Under the pieces are notes generated by a model. That model was not told the DNA's origin, searched no databases, and saw only the letters and a list, made by a program, of their open reading frames with translations. A DNA stretch of 64,000 nt from Litoditis marina (lineage: Eukaryota; Nematoda; Chromadorea; Rhabditida; Rhabditidae), in the NCBI GenBank assembly GCA_964036275.1, contig OZ038433.1, positions 49,116,605 to 49,180,604 on the forward strand, given 5' to 3'. Positions 11,601-21,190 of the stretch are shown in pieces; within the stretch, counting starts at the first letter, position 1; every line of letters begins with the position of its first letter. The position numbers and the translations under genes are program-made.

Positions 11601-13830
11601 GAGAAAAACTTCCGCGCTCTATGTCAGGGAGAAATTTTGCGCTCTATGTTAGGGAGAATTTGCGCTCTATGTTAGAAGGGAGTTCCGCGCTCTATGTTGG
11701 GAATAACTTCCGCGCCCCATGTTAAGAAAAACTTCCGCGCTCTATGTTAGGGAGAAATTTTGCGCTCTGTGCTAGGGAATAATTCCGCGCTCTATGTTAG
11801 GAAGAACTTCCGCGCTCTATGTTAAGAAAAACTTCCGCGCTCTATGCTAGGGAGAAATTTTGCGCTCTGTGCTAGGGAATAGTTCCGCGCTCTATGTTAG
11901 GGAGAACTTCCGCGCTCTATGTTAGGGAGAACTTCCGCGCCCCATGTTAAGAAAAACTTTTGCGCTCTATGTTAAGGGGAACTCCCGCGCTCTTTGTTAG
12001 GGAAAATTTCGCGCTCTGTGTTAAGGAGAACTCTGGCGCCCCCGGATTAAGAAAAACTTCCGCGCTCCATGTTAGGGAGAACTCCCGCGCCAAATGTCAA
12101 GAAAAACTTTCGCGCTTTATGTTAAGGAGAACTCCCGCGCTCTAGGGTAGGGAATTTCGTGCTCTATTTTAAGGAGAACTCTGGCGCCCCGGAATGAGAA
12201 AAATTTCCGCGCTCTATGTTAGGGAGAACTCCCGCGCCCCATGTTAAGAAAAACTTCCGCGCTCTATGTTAGAAAAACTCCCGCGCCCCATGTAAAGAAA
12301 AATTCTGCGCTCTATGTTAAGGGGAACTCCCGCGCTCTATGTTAGGGAGAACTACCGCGCTCTATGTTAAGGAGAACTCTGGCGCCCCCGGATTGAGAAA
12401 AACTTCCGCGCTCTTTGTTAGGGAGAACTCCCGCGCCCCATGTTAAGAACAACTTCCGCGCTCTATGTTAAGGAGAAGTATCGCACTCTATGTTAGGGAG
12501 AACTTACGCGCTCTATGGTATAGAGAAATTTCGCGCTCTATGTTAAGGAGAACTCTGGCGCCGCGGTTAAGAAAAACTTCCGCGCTCTCTGTTAGGGAGA
12601 ACTCCGGCGCCCCATGTTAAGAAAAACTTCCGCGCTCTATGTTAAGGGGAACTCCCGCGCTCTATGGTAGAGAGAAATTTCGCGCTCTATGTTAAGGAGA
12701 ACTCTGGCGCCCCGGATTAAGAAAAACTACCGCGCTCTATGTTAGGAAGAACTCCCGCGCCCCATGTTAAGAGAAACTTCCGCGCGCTATGTTAGGGAAA
12801 ACTCCCGCGCTCTATGTTAGGGAGAAATTCCGCGCTTTATGTTAAGGGGAACTTCCGTGCTCTATGTTAAGAAAACTTCCGCGCGTTATGTTAAGGAGAG
12901 GTTTCGCGCTCTATGATAGGGAGAACTTCCATGTCCTGTGTTCAGAAAAGAAGGCCAGGAAGCTCCCGCCAGCCTAGGCTCAAACAAGGGAGGAGGAGGC
13001 GGCTTTAGCCGCCGGCGCCCTCCCTTGTCTACCTTATAAATGATTAATAAAAATTGTGTTTGCCTCTTCAGTACTGCGTCAAACGTGATGGACGCATTGG
13101 TAGATTCGTCTCCAGTTGTTCTGAAGTCAAACTCCGCCCACTTATCCGTGCAGACAACGGAATCAAGGTGAAACTGGATTTCTGTAATCAGTTATAGCTG
13201 TACGGTACGGTGCCTACCGGCATTGTGAACACCATAACCATACCATCGATTCTATGAAAAGTAAGTTTTGCGCGAATCAGATGTTGTTATGGTCATAGGC
13301 GAAACGTGCTACTATGTATTCTTTCTAATACTTTAACGTATATTAGGTTTTCTGTGTTTGAGCTTTTACTTCAATTCCCAATATTGACTGTACGTTTCTT
13401 TCAATGTAAGTACCTTTCAAACATGAGAGTTCTTCAAAAATTAAAGAAAACGGTAACTTGAACACACTTGAACTTTGTCGGAACTTCAGATCGCCATTTT
13501 CAATCGAAATTCAGAATGGAATGCGAAAATTCCTATCTTTTCCGATAACATTCACGTAAATTAAATAGACTGAATATCGAACAATCGTACTGTAGGAGTC
13601 CGTATGAGAAGGAACTATACCATCGTGTTAGTCAGCTGAACAGTCACGTAAAACTTCCTGAACAAGGCGGAACTCAGAAACGTGCAATGACAAAGTTGAC
13701 GATTCCTCATTAGAATACTAAATTTACGTGACTATTCAATTTACTTATGTACAATCAGGCTACTCCTGTGAATGGCAACCGTTACTGGACCGGATCAGAG
13801 GCCGTCTACCGTTTCTGTCCGATGAACCAG
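5660..13830 (+). CDS. Leishmanolysin-like (M8) zinc metallopeptidase
   Basis: This is a secreted or membrane-associated zinc endopeptidase of the leishmanolysin/invadolysin family. Exons read by hand: 5660-5809 (hydrophobic signal LCFAVSILCLLTLTVDA), 6248-6382, 6700-6777, 7723-7844, 7916-8012, 8836-8964, 9758-9850, 10089-10180, 10555-10671, 13072-13167, 13759-13830. The zinc site is split: FRHEILHAL ends one exon and GFGTIVP starts the next (HExxHxxGFG). The third ligand and Met-turn follow in DSGHKIHLNEYIFG and NELMTP. The family motifs HFDCPS and KKWGCDFVQKSC are also present. Phases agree through 10671. The step to 13072 does not (phase 2 to 0), so a small exon is probably missing near the satellite. 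No stop codon was found after 13830, so the C-terminus is unresolved. The start could be 5660 or 5669. Confidence 0.85.
9640..9757 (+). repeat. Duplicated intron end before the third-ligand exon
   Basis: Two imperfect copies of a stretch reading TATGTTTTC/CAGGAATATAATTA.TTATATTCAA lie end to end. The second copy runs into AATGTTTCAG, the acceptor of the M8 exon at 9758. The first copy also carries acceptor-like bases. Confidence 0.5.
11551..12945 (+). repeat. Satellite array inside an M8 intron
   Basis: About 50 diverged units of roughly 25-30 bp share the core CGCGCTCTATGTTAGGGAG, alternating with variants such as CGCGCCCCATGTTAAG and GCGCCCCGGATTAAG. Two or three unit types alternate, giving a higher-order pattern. 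It lies between M8 exons at 10671 and 13072. The same satellite in reverse orientation occupies the modules at 17.3-20.4 kb. No unique spacers occur, so this is not a CRISPR array. Confidence 0.9.
12984..13028 (+). repeat. Hairpin cassette ACAAGG...CCTTGT, copy 1
   Basis: GGCGGCTTTAGCCGCC forms an 8-bp perfect palindrome, extended by GGCGCC and bounded by ACAAGGG and CCCTTGT. It closes the satellite array 44 bases before the next M8 exon. The flank GCTCCCGCCAGCCTAGG is shared, reverse complemented, with the copies at 17.3 and 18.6 kb. Confidence 0.85.
13626..13750. mobile_element. Family A MITE, copy 2
   Basis: A degenerate copy with CAGTCACGTAAAAC, GGAACTCAGAAACGTGCAATG and TTTACGTGACTATTCAAT. 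It stops only 8 bases before the M8 exon that begins at 13759, so its right arm forms the end of that intron. Confidence 0.75.
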
Positions 13831-14476
13831 GTTACTTATTTATTGTTCAAGCAAAAACACAGTTTGTAGGTGGTTATTAGTAAACATGATATTGAAATAA
13901 AAGAAACTTAACTGAGGTAGTAGTATTAGTTACAACACCTTAAAAGCCACTCTTGAAGACTTACATGAAAAACGGAGAACCCTAAATATTTACTCTGAAC
14001 AAGTTAAAGGCATGAAACATAGTATGCATTTCGGGCCCACACGTGTACCACGGTGTTCACGTGATTCACGTGTAGGAGATTTGATATCGGATACTGATAC
14101 ATTACAGGATTTCATAAATGACCGAATCGAGCTATCCACAGAGGCGGAAATACGCAATTGCGAATGAAATGATGGAGTCGAACTACCCGGAATAAACATA
14201 ATTTTGTCATTTTTGTCTTTATTGGCAAACTGAATTCAGTACCATGATGATTTTCAAAATTTCAACATTGAAAGATCTGTATTTATGCGAAAACTAAACG
14301 AACTGGTAGACATTAAAGTGACTTCAAAAAGACTCAAATGATTCCAGTTGCTGATAGCTCCAATTATTGGCGATGAAAAGAGCATGAACTATTTTCGCTC
14401 TTGAACTATCCAGAGTACACAATCTAACTAAAACCTTAAAAAACCTCAAAACTCGCAAAAGTCAATTGCAACCACA

Positions 14477-14554
14477 GTATCGAAAAATCATACAACACTC
14501 TAATTCTGTCGCTTTCCCGTTCTCAAAACATTTCTCGTGTCGTAATGTTGTTTC
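14477..14554. repeat. 78-bp perfect direct repeat, left copy
   Basis: It runs from GTATCGAAAAATCATAC to GTCGTAATGTTGTTTC and is identical by eye to 15276-15353. The copies are 799 bp apart and flank about 720 bp without an obvious ORF. This could be a recent duplication or short terminal direct repeats of an element. Confidence 0.85.
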
Positions 14555-15275
14555 ACCCACCGAGTTATAAGTTTCACCCACCGAGTAAAAGTTGACGTAA
14601 AAGTTGACGCAGTTCCTTGATTCAGAAATGTACCGACTGCCAAGTAACGCGCTTTTGACCGTACAATTTGTACGATATCAAAATTATCGAATAGCATCCT
14701 GCAGAAGAAATCTCATTATGAGCTTCATATTCACATATACTGAAATTGAATATCTGAAAGTGAATATCACGTTGAGCGCGAATGAACATTCGAAATTGTA
14801 TTTTGTCCATTGTAAATTGCTACGCTTTGATGTATTTATGAACGTATTTATAAAAAAAACATACTTTTGCACGGACTATCAGGGTAAGTACGTGAAGTAC
14901 TCCATATAGCTCATCACATTCTCAAGAGCTAATTACAAACTTCTTTCACATGTTAAATCTGTTATTACCGGTGAGTATTCCTGATACTTCAATTAATCTA
15001 TTGTCTAGGTTCTCTCCTCCCACTGTTTTCTTGTCCAATTATGAGAGTGTGAAAACTACACTAAACTCCAAACCATAGCGCCGCAAGCTACACAAATTAA
15101 TAGAATGTCATTGTGTATGCTGATTTTTAGAGACGTTCATAACACTTGTTTGTGGTCTGCTCTACGCCGATGCTTTATGTTCTATAAACATTTTCTTGTG
15201 AGTTATGTAATGTACCGAATATTTTTCAGTTTGATTTAGCGTTCTATTTAGGCGTTTTATATAAGAAACGTTTTT

Positions 15276-15353
15276 GTATCGAAAAATCATACAACACTCT
15301 AATTCTGTCGCTTTCCCGTTCTCAAAACATTTCTCGTGTCGTAATGTTGTTTC
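15276..15353. repeat. 78-bp perfect direct repeat, right copy
   Basis: This is the second copy of the repeat at 14477-14554, with no mismatch seen. The identity stops sharply on both sides, after GTTGTTTC on the right and before GTATCG on the left. Confidence 0.85.
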
Positions 15354-15630
15354 TGCGAGCACTCGGACCCGCGATCTCTCAATTCCTTCTAACCCCCGAT
15401 CATGAACATTGTCTGTTTTTTTGACTAAGATCGAAGTAAAGTCTCATTTTTCTATAAAAATCCTATACGCTGACTTGCAAGCTTTTTTAAACATCGAACT
15501 CAACAGGTAGTACTACTTGTACTGAACGGCTCCTTTCTTACTTCTTTTTCGGTTACTGTCTTTTCATTTAAACCTGTAGTTAGGTACGATCTTAATGAGG
15601 TTGAAAAATTTGAAGACAATCTGACACCGT

Positions 15631-16347
15631 TAGGGTTGTTAGAATTGGAATTGGAATTGGAATTGATAGAATTGAGATAATCATCCAAAAGAATTGCAAT
15701 TCAAATTCTTTTTGTCTGTCGAAAAGAATTGGAATTGGAATTCCAATTCTTTTGTATGTCGAAAATAGTTGGAATTGCAATTCCAATTCTTTTGTATGTC
15801 AAACAATTTTTGGAATTGCAATTGCAATTCTTTCGTATATCAGAACAACTGGAATTGGAATTGGAATTGACTTGATTTTCTCCCAGAATTTATTCAGAAT
15901 TTATTTACAATTCCATGCTGATTTTCCTTGTTCATTACTAAATTACCATTGTTCCTTATGTCTGTTGTTCAATGGAATCAAAGTGAACATTGTTTATCTT
16001 CGTTTTTTGAAGAAAAAAAAACTGACATGAAGTTGGGTACACAGTCAATTCTAATCAATTCTAATCAATTTCAACCGATTCCCATCAATTTCGATGGAAT
16101 TGGAATTGAAAATCTGGGATTTCCAGGAATTGATCAGAATTGGAATTGGAATTGAGCAGTTTTTGAAAATCTAAAAGAATTGGAATTGGAATTGTGTGGT
16201 TTTGAGAATTGCAAAAGAATTGGAATTGGAATTGAGTGGTTTTCGAGAATGGAAAAAGAATTGGGATTGGAATTGAGTGGTTTTTGAGAAACGAAAAAGA
16301 ATTGGAATGGGAATTGACTTGGTTTTTGGAATTGATTAACAACCCTA
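15631..16347. mobile_element. 717-bp hAT-like non-autonomous element
   Basis: The element begins TAGGGTTGTTA and ends with its exact reverse complement TAACAACCCTA. It is flanked by a perfect 8-bp direct repeat GACACCGT (15623-15630 and 16348-16355). An 8-bp target duplication with a TAGGG/CAGGG terminus is characteristic of the hAT superfamily. The interior is dominated by GAATTGGAATTGG repeats on one side and inverted copies on the other, giving large fold-back potential. No transposase frame is visible; open frames here are repeat translations rich in N, S, I and P. Confidence 0.85.
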
Positions 16348-17305
16348 GACACCGTACTATAGCCCTGTAACACAATATTGTCTATTATCCCTCTGTTTCT
16401 TAACTGATAGTTGATTTGATTGGATAACTCTCATTCAACTCTTATGGAATAGCTCTACACGTCCAAATATAGACATTTTCTTGATCTTTCGTAAACGACC
16501 AAATCTGATGAACAATTCATGTCATAAACATCCTATACTTACAAATTATTTTTCGATTTGAGACACTGATATTGTCTTCAATCCGCGAGAAAGACAGCAT
16601 AGAGCAAAGACGAGAGAGTGTGTAGATCAAATTTACGTTGATGGGCTGGCCGCGGGATGGCTAGGTGTTTTCGTGCCGGCTTGAATCAGGTACATCCACC
16701 GCCCTAGACAAATGGTCACTTGTGTGTGATTAATGAAGAGAGTCGGGGAGGTGTCTGATTTACTACCAAAGCAACGTCTACGAACTCTCGAGTGCACTTT
16801 TCATCCGCTCAACTTGTCATTTCCATTCATATATCGTTCTCATCACTCAATAGTTGTTGGCATTCAATGATGACATCTACAATAGAACTTTCAAGTTTTG
16901 AAATTACCGATAAGTTGTTCAAATGTCATAGGTGGTGACTTGATCATGGTTCCGTGAAGTTTGTTCTATGGTGTTCTCATAACCAGACGTTTGCTTTGAT
17001 AACGGTGTTTTCTATTCCGATAGTATACTGAAGTACTCGTAGAAATAGAATGAACTGTATACTGTTAAACAACTTGCCCAACTTTAGTTGTAGTTTGGTC
17101 ATGGAATAAAGCATAAATAGCCACTTTCTTTAAAAAGCATCGGAACAAGAACCTCCTCGATTAAAATCAAGGCTCAACCTGATTTTCTAAATCGACCACA
17201 GTAATAAGGTAGATTTTGAAATAACTTGATTTTTGTGAGAATTGTTATGTTTTATTCAACTGCTTCAATTTAAGAAAAATGAACTACATATCAAATATAT
17301 AGGTT

Positions 17306-17349
17306 ACAAGGTAGGCGCCGGCGGCTAAAGCCGCCTCCTCCTCCCTTGT
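17306..17349 (-). repeat. Hairpin cassette, copy 2
   Basis: Starts ACAAGGTAGGCGCC, has GGCGGCTAAAGCCGCC, and ends CCCTTGT. It is in inverted orientation relative to copy 1 at 12984, so the two cassettes bracket 4.3 kb that contains the last recognised M8 exons. Confidence 0.85.
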
Positions 17350-18089
17350 TTTAACTCCAGGCTGGCGAGAGCTTCTCGGAGTATTTGTCCAATTTTCACC
17401 CTATTTGCCGACGATTTATCAACCATTTAAATCACGTTTTTCTCAACGTGGGGCGCAATAGTTTCTACATTTAGAGCCACACTCTACCTGACATGGAGCG
17501 CGACATACCTCCCTAACAGAGAGCGCGACATCTCTCCCTAACATAGAGCGCGCCAGCTCTCCCTAACATAAAGCGCAACAGCTCTCCTTATCATAGAGCG
17601 CGAAATCTCTCTTTCACATAGAGCGTAACATTTCTCCCCAATATACTTACATAGAACACGACTTCCTCCCTAACATAGAGCGACATCTCTTCACCCTGAA
17701 ATAGAGCGCGACATCCTCCCTAACGTATAGCGCGGCTCTTCTTCGCCCTAAAATAGAGCGCGACATCTCTTCCTAACATAGAGCGCGAGACCTTTCTTTC
17801 ACATAGAGCGCGACAATTATACCTAACAGAGCGTGAGTTAGTTTCTCAACATAGAGCTCTTCTTGCACCATAGTTCACCTGAACATACAGCGCGCGAGCT
17901 ATCTTTAACATGGAGCGCGAGAGCCCCTTTATATCAGAGAGTGAGACGATTTTTTTAACATGACATGAGCACGACAACCTAAACATTTCCCGAAAAGTTT
18001 TCAATGCAACGGTCTGAACTATTATTTCGAAATGATTTTCTCCACCTTTCACCACCTCTTCCAGCCATATTCCGTAACCGTAAGCTTAA

Positions 18090-18272
18090 TCATAGAGCAG
18101 TAACAACATGGAAAAAATCTCTTTTTTGTCTACTATTTTCCGGGTGTAGAGGTTCTTCTTGGTTCTTCGGTCTTGAACAGCGGTTTTCCTCTCCACAGGC
18201 AACCGGCCCGGCACCTCCTCCGAAAGTAGATCCGTCTTCGTCCATCAGCCCAGTCCCGTCCAGAGCAGCCAT
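18090..18272 (-). CDS. Module ORF, unit 1 (60 aa, unknown)
   Basis: Starts MAALDGTG in the context GAAGGATGG, 50-55 bases downstream of a CATATAAGC box (18322-18330), and ends RQKRDFFHVVTAL before a stop. The frame is open a further 27 codons upstream, but that stretch contains the TATA-like box and so is less likely translated. It is polar, with no signal peptide or membrane segment and no recognised domain. The same ORF, with the same length and no indel, occurs in units 2 and 3. Several differences between copies change amino acids, so purifying selection is not evident. It may be only an open stretch in a repeat. Confidence 0.3.
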   Translation of the reverse strand: MAALDGTGLMDEDGSTFGGGAGPVACGEENRCSRPKNQEEPLHPENSRQKRDFFHVVTAL

Positions 18273-18631
18273 CCTTCGAGCGAACACACCGTTCGAATGG
18301 CTCTCTTCGCTCAGCGCCGCGCTTATATGCTTGATTTTTCCACGCACGTGCACTCTTTGTTAGACCCGTCTCTCCAGTCTACTCTGACGTGAAACTCGTC
18401 CTTTATTGAGAAGGCTCACAGCCAAAACTGCAACCCAGCCGCAGCTCATTCAAAGTGGGCAAAAATGAAAAGCAGCAAAAGCACGTATCGCTCACGCGCT
18501 TTTCCCCAAAACCAACTACAAAGTGCAACTTTCCGCTCATTTCTCGACCAAAAGGGCAAATGCATCATTGGAATCACACACTTTTTCCTTCAAACAGACA
18601 GACAGACCAAACTACCCATTTATATTAGTAG

Positions 18632-19862
18632 ACAAGGTAGGCGCCGGCGGCTAAAGCCGCCTCCTCCTCCCTTGTTTTAACTCCAGGCTGGCGAGAGCTT
18701 CTCGGAGTATTTGTCCAATTTTCACCCTATTTGCCGACGATTTATCAACCATTTAAATCACGTTTTTCGCAACGTGGGGCGCAATAGTTTCTACAACATT
18801 TAGAGCCACACTCTACCTAACATGGAGCGCAACATTTCTCCCTGACATACTTACATAGAACACGCCTTCCTCCCCAACATAGAGCGCGACCTCTCTTCTC
18901 CCTAACATAGAGCGCGACATATCTCCCTAACAAAGAGCGCGACATATCTCCCTAACAAAGAGCGCGACATCTTTCCCTAACATAGAGCGCGAAATCTCTC
19001 TCTAACATAGAGCGCTAGACCTTTCTTTCACATAGAGCGCGACAATTATACCTAACAGAGCGTGAGTTAGTTTCTCAACATAGAGCTCTTCTTGCACCAT
19101 AGTTCACCTGAACATACAGCGCGCGAGCTATCTTTAACATGGAGCGCGAGAGCCCCTTTATATCAGAGAGTGAGACGATTTTTTTTCAACATGACAGGAG
19201 CACGACAACCTAAACATTTCCCGAAAAGTTTTCAATGCAACGGTCTGAAATATTATTTCGAAGTGATTTTCTCCACCTTTCACCACCTCTTCCAGCCATA
19301 TTCCGTAACCGTAAGCTCAATCATAGAGCAGTAACAACATGGAAAAAATCTCTTTTTTGTCTACTTGTTTCTGGGTGTTGAGGTTCTTCTTGGTTCTCCG
19401 GTCTTGAACAGCGGTTTTCCTCTCCACAGGCAACCGGCCCAGTAGCTCCTCCGAGAGTAGTTCCGTCTTCGTCCATCAACCACGTCCCGTCCGGAGCAGC
19501 CATCCTTCGAGCGAACACACCGTTCGAATGGCTCTCTCCGCTCAGCGCCGCGCTTTTATGCTTGATTTTTCCACGCACGTGCACTCTCTGTTAGACCCGT
19601 TTCTCCAGTCTACTCTGACGTGAAACTCGTCCTTTATTGAGAAGGCTCACAGCCAAAACTGCAACCCAGCCGCAGCTTATTCAAAGTGGGCAAAAATGAA
19701 AAGCAGCAAAAGCACGTATCGCTCACGCGCCTTTTCCCAAAACCAACTACAAAGTGCAACTTTTCGCTCATTTCTCGACCAAAAGGGCAAATGCATCATT
19801 GGAATCACACACTTTTTCCTTCAAACAGACAGACAGACCAAACTACCCATTTATATTAGTAG
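18632..19862 (-). repeat. Composite module, unit 2
   Basis: Has the same order as unit 1: hairpin at 18632-18675, satellite at about 18780-19150, ORF at 19321-19503, tail ending in TATATTAGTAG. It is nearly identical to unit 1 outside the satellite, whose unit number and order differ. The junction with unit 1 is exact (TTAGTAG followed by ACAAGGTAGG), pointing to tandem duplication of a whole defined unit. Confidence 0.85.
19321..19503 (-). CDS. Module ORF, unit 2 (60 aa, unknown)
   Basis: Counterpart of the unit 1 ORF: starts MAAPDGTW, ends RQKRDFFHVVTAL, same length. The box upstream reads CATAAAAGC here (19552-19560). Differences from unit 1 include L to P, G to W and N to T, without frameshift or stop. 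Function unknown. Confidence 0.3.
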   Translation of the reverse strand: MAAPDGTWLMDEDGTTLGGATGPVACGEENRCSRPENQEEPQHPETSRQKRDFFHVVTAL

Positions 19863-21036
19863 ACAAGGTAGGTCGCCGGCGGCTAAAGCCGCCTCCGCCC
19901 CCCTTGTTTTTTTTTCCGGGCTGGCAAAAGCTTCTAGGAGTATTTGTTTAACATTCATTTTTTGCGATTCGCCGAACTCACGTTTTTTCACAACATATAT
20001 AGCGCCACACTTCACGTTAACATAAAGCGCGACATCTCTCTCTCTCTCTCTCTCTCTAACATAAAGTGCGAGACACATCCATAACATTGAGTGGGACATC
20101 TCTCCCTAACTCAGAGGACGACATTTTTCTCCAACATTGAGCGCGACATCTTTCTTTAACATAGAGCGCTACATCTCTTAACATAGAGCGCGGGAGTTCT
20201 CTCTTACATAGACAGCGAGAGTTCTCCCTAACATAGACAGCGAGTTCTCTTTAACATAGAGTGCCAAACCTCTCCTCAACATAGAGTGCGAAATCTCTTC
20301 CTAACATAGAGCGCGAGACCTTTCTGCCACATAGAGCGCGACAATTCTCCATAACAGAGCGTAAGCAAACACGATTTCCTAAACATAATGCTTGCATTTC
20401 CCGAAACGTTTCCAATGCAACGGTCTGTACTATTATTTCAAAATGATTTTCTCCACCTCTCATCACCTCTCTCAGCCATACTCCGTAACCGTAAGCTCAA
20501 TCATAGAGCAGTAACAACATGGAAAAAATCTCTTTTTTGTCTACTTGTTTCTGGGTGTTGAGGTTTTTCTTGGTTCTCCGGTCTTGAACAGCGGTTTTCC
20601 TCTCCACGGGCGACCGGCTCAGCAGATACTCCGAGAGTAGATCCGTCTTCGTCCATCCGCCCAGTCCCGTCCAGAGCAGCCATCCTTCGAGCGAACACAC
20701 CGTTCGAATGGCTCTCTCCGCTCAGCGCCGCGCTTATATGCTTGATTTTTCCACGCACGTGCACTCTTTGTTAGACCCGTCTCTCCAGTCTATTCTGACG
20801 TGAAACTCGTCCTTTATTGAGAAGGCTCACAAAACTGCAACCCAGCCGCAGCTTATTCAAAGTGGGCAAAAATGAAAATCAGCAAAAACACGTATCGCTC
20901 ACGCGCTTCTCCCCAAAACCAACTACAGAGTGCAACTTTTCGCTCATTTCTCGACCAAAAGGGCAAATGCATCATTTGAAATCACACACTTTTTCCTTCA
21001 AACAGACAGACCAAACTACCCATTTATATTAGTAGA
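19863..21036 (-). repeat. Composite module, unit 3
   Basis: The right-hand unit. Its hairpin (19863-19907) is slightly diverged (GGTCGCCGGCGGCTAAAGCC) and its satellite (about 19980-20360) includes a CT run at 20036-20058. ORF at 20501-20683. The tail ends TATATTAGTAG and then unrelated sequence begins at about 21037, 155 bases before the acid phosphatase start codon. It is the most diverged of the three and so probably the oldest. Confidence 0.85.
20501..20683 (-). CDS. Module ORF, unit 3 (60 aa, unknown)
   Basis: Starts MAALDGTG, ends RQKRDFFHVVTAL, with CATATAAGC (20732-20740) upstream. It is open over the full length despite this unit's higher divergence. No function can be assigned. Confidence 0.3.
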   Translation of the reverse strand: MAALDGTGRMDEDGSTLGVSAEPVARGEENRCSRPENQEKPQHPETSRQKRDFFHVVTAL

Positions 21037-21180
21037 TCATAGTATTAATACCAGAGACGCAACATTTCAAAGCTCTCCAAATGTAATGTGTGAATTTCCC
21101 AGACTTGGGGTCGGTAATTGTTACCGACCCAATTTGGTCTCAATTTCTGCTTACTGATAAAAAAGGTTTATTCGAAACTC

Positions 21181-21190
21181 AGTTTTTCAG
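21181..21190 (+). promoter_or_regulatory. Acceptor TTTTTCAG directly before ATG
   Basis: The acid phosphatase ATG (21191) follows TTTTTCAG with no intervening base. In nematodes this is typical of a spliced-leader trans-splice site, or of a 5'UTR intron. The same arrangement occurs at 34555 and 56561. Confidence 0.6.

Larger units (their letters stand above)
13831..17305. other. Gene-poor stretch between M8 exons and the module array
   Basis: No convincing further M8 exon or poly(A) site was found. Contents are the 78-bp direct repeat, a short tandem TTTCACCCACCGAGT duplication (14562-14600), the hAT-like element, and a piece at 16617-16660 that resembles 37667-37710 (shared AGAGAGTGTGTAGATCAA). 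The peptidase C-terminus may be hidden here or lost. Confidence 0.4.
17306..18631 (-). repeat. Composite module, unit 1
   Basis: From left to right: the hairpin cassette (17306-17349), a GC-rich flank, a satellite with core ACATAGAGCGCGACATCTC (about 17450-17900), a conserved non-satellite stretch, a minus-strand ORF (18090-18272), a TATA-like box, and a conserved tail ending CATTTATATTAGTAG. Read on the minus strand the order is tail, TATA, ORF, satellite, terminal hairpin. Three such units are joined head to tail. I do not recognise the element; its hairpin-terminated end and internal tandem repeats recall non-autonomous Helitron or Helentron elements, which is inference only. Confidence 0.8.

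Noticed and set aside
11551..12945. Regular 25-30 bp repeats resembling a CRISPR array
   Set aside because: The units abut with no unique spacers, vary gradually, and the genome is eukaryotic. This is satellite DNA.
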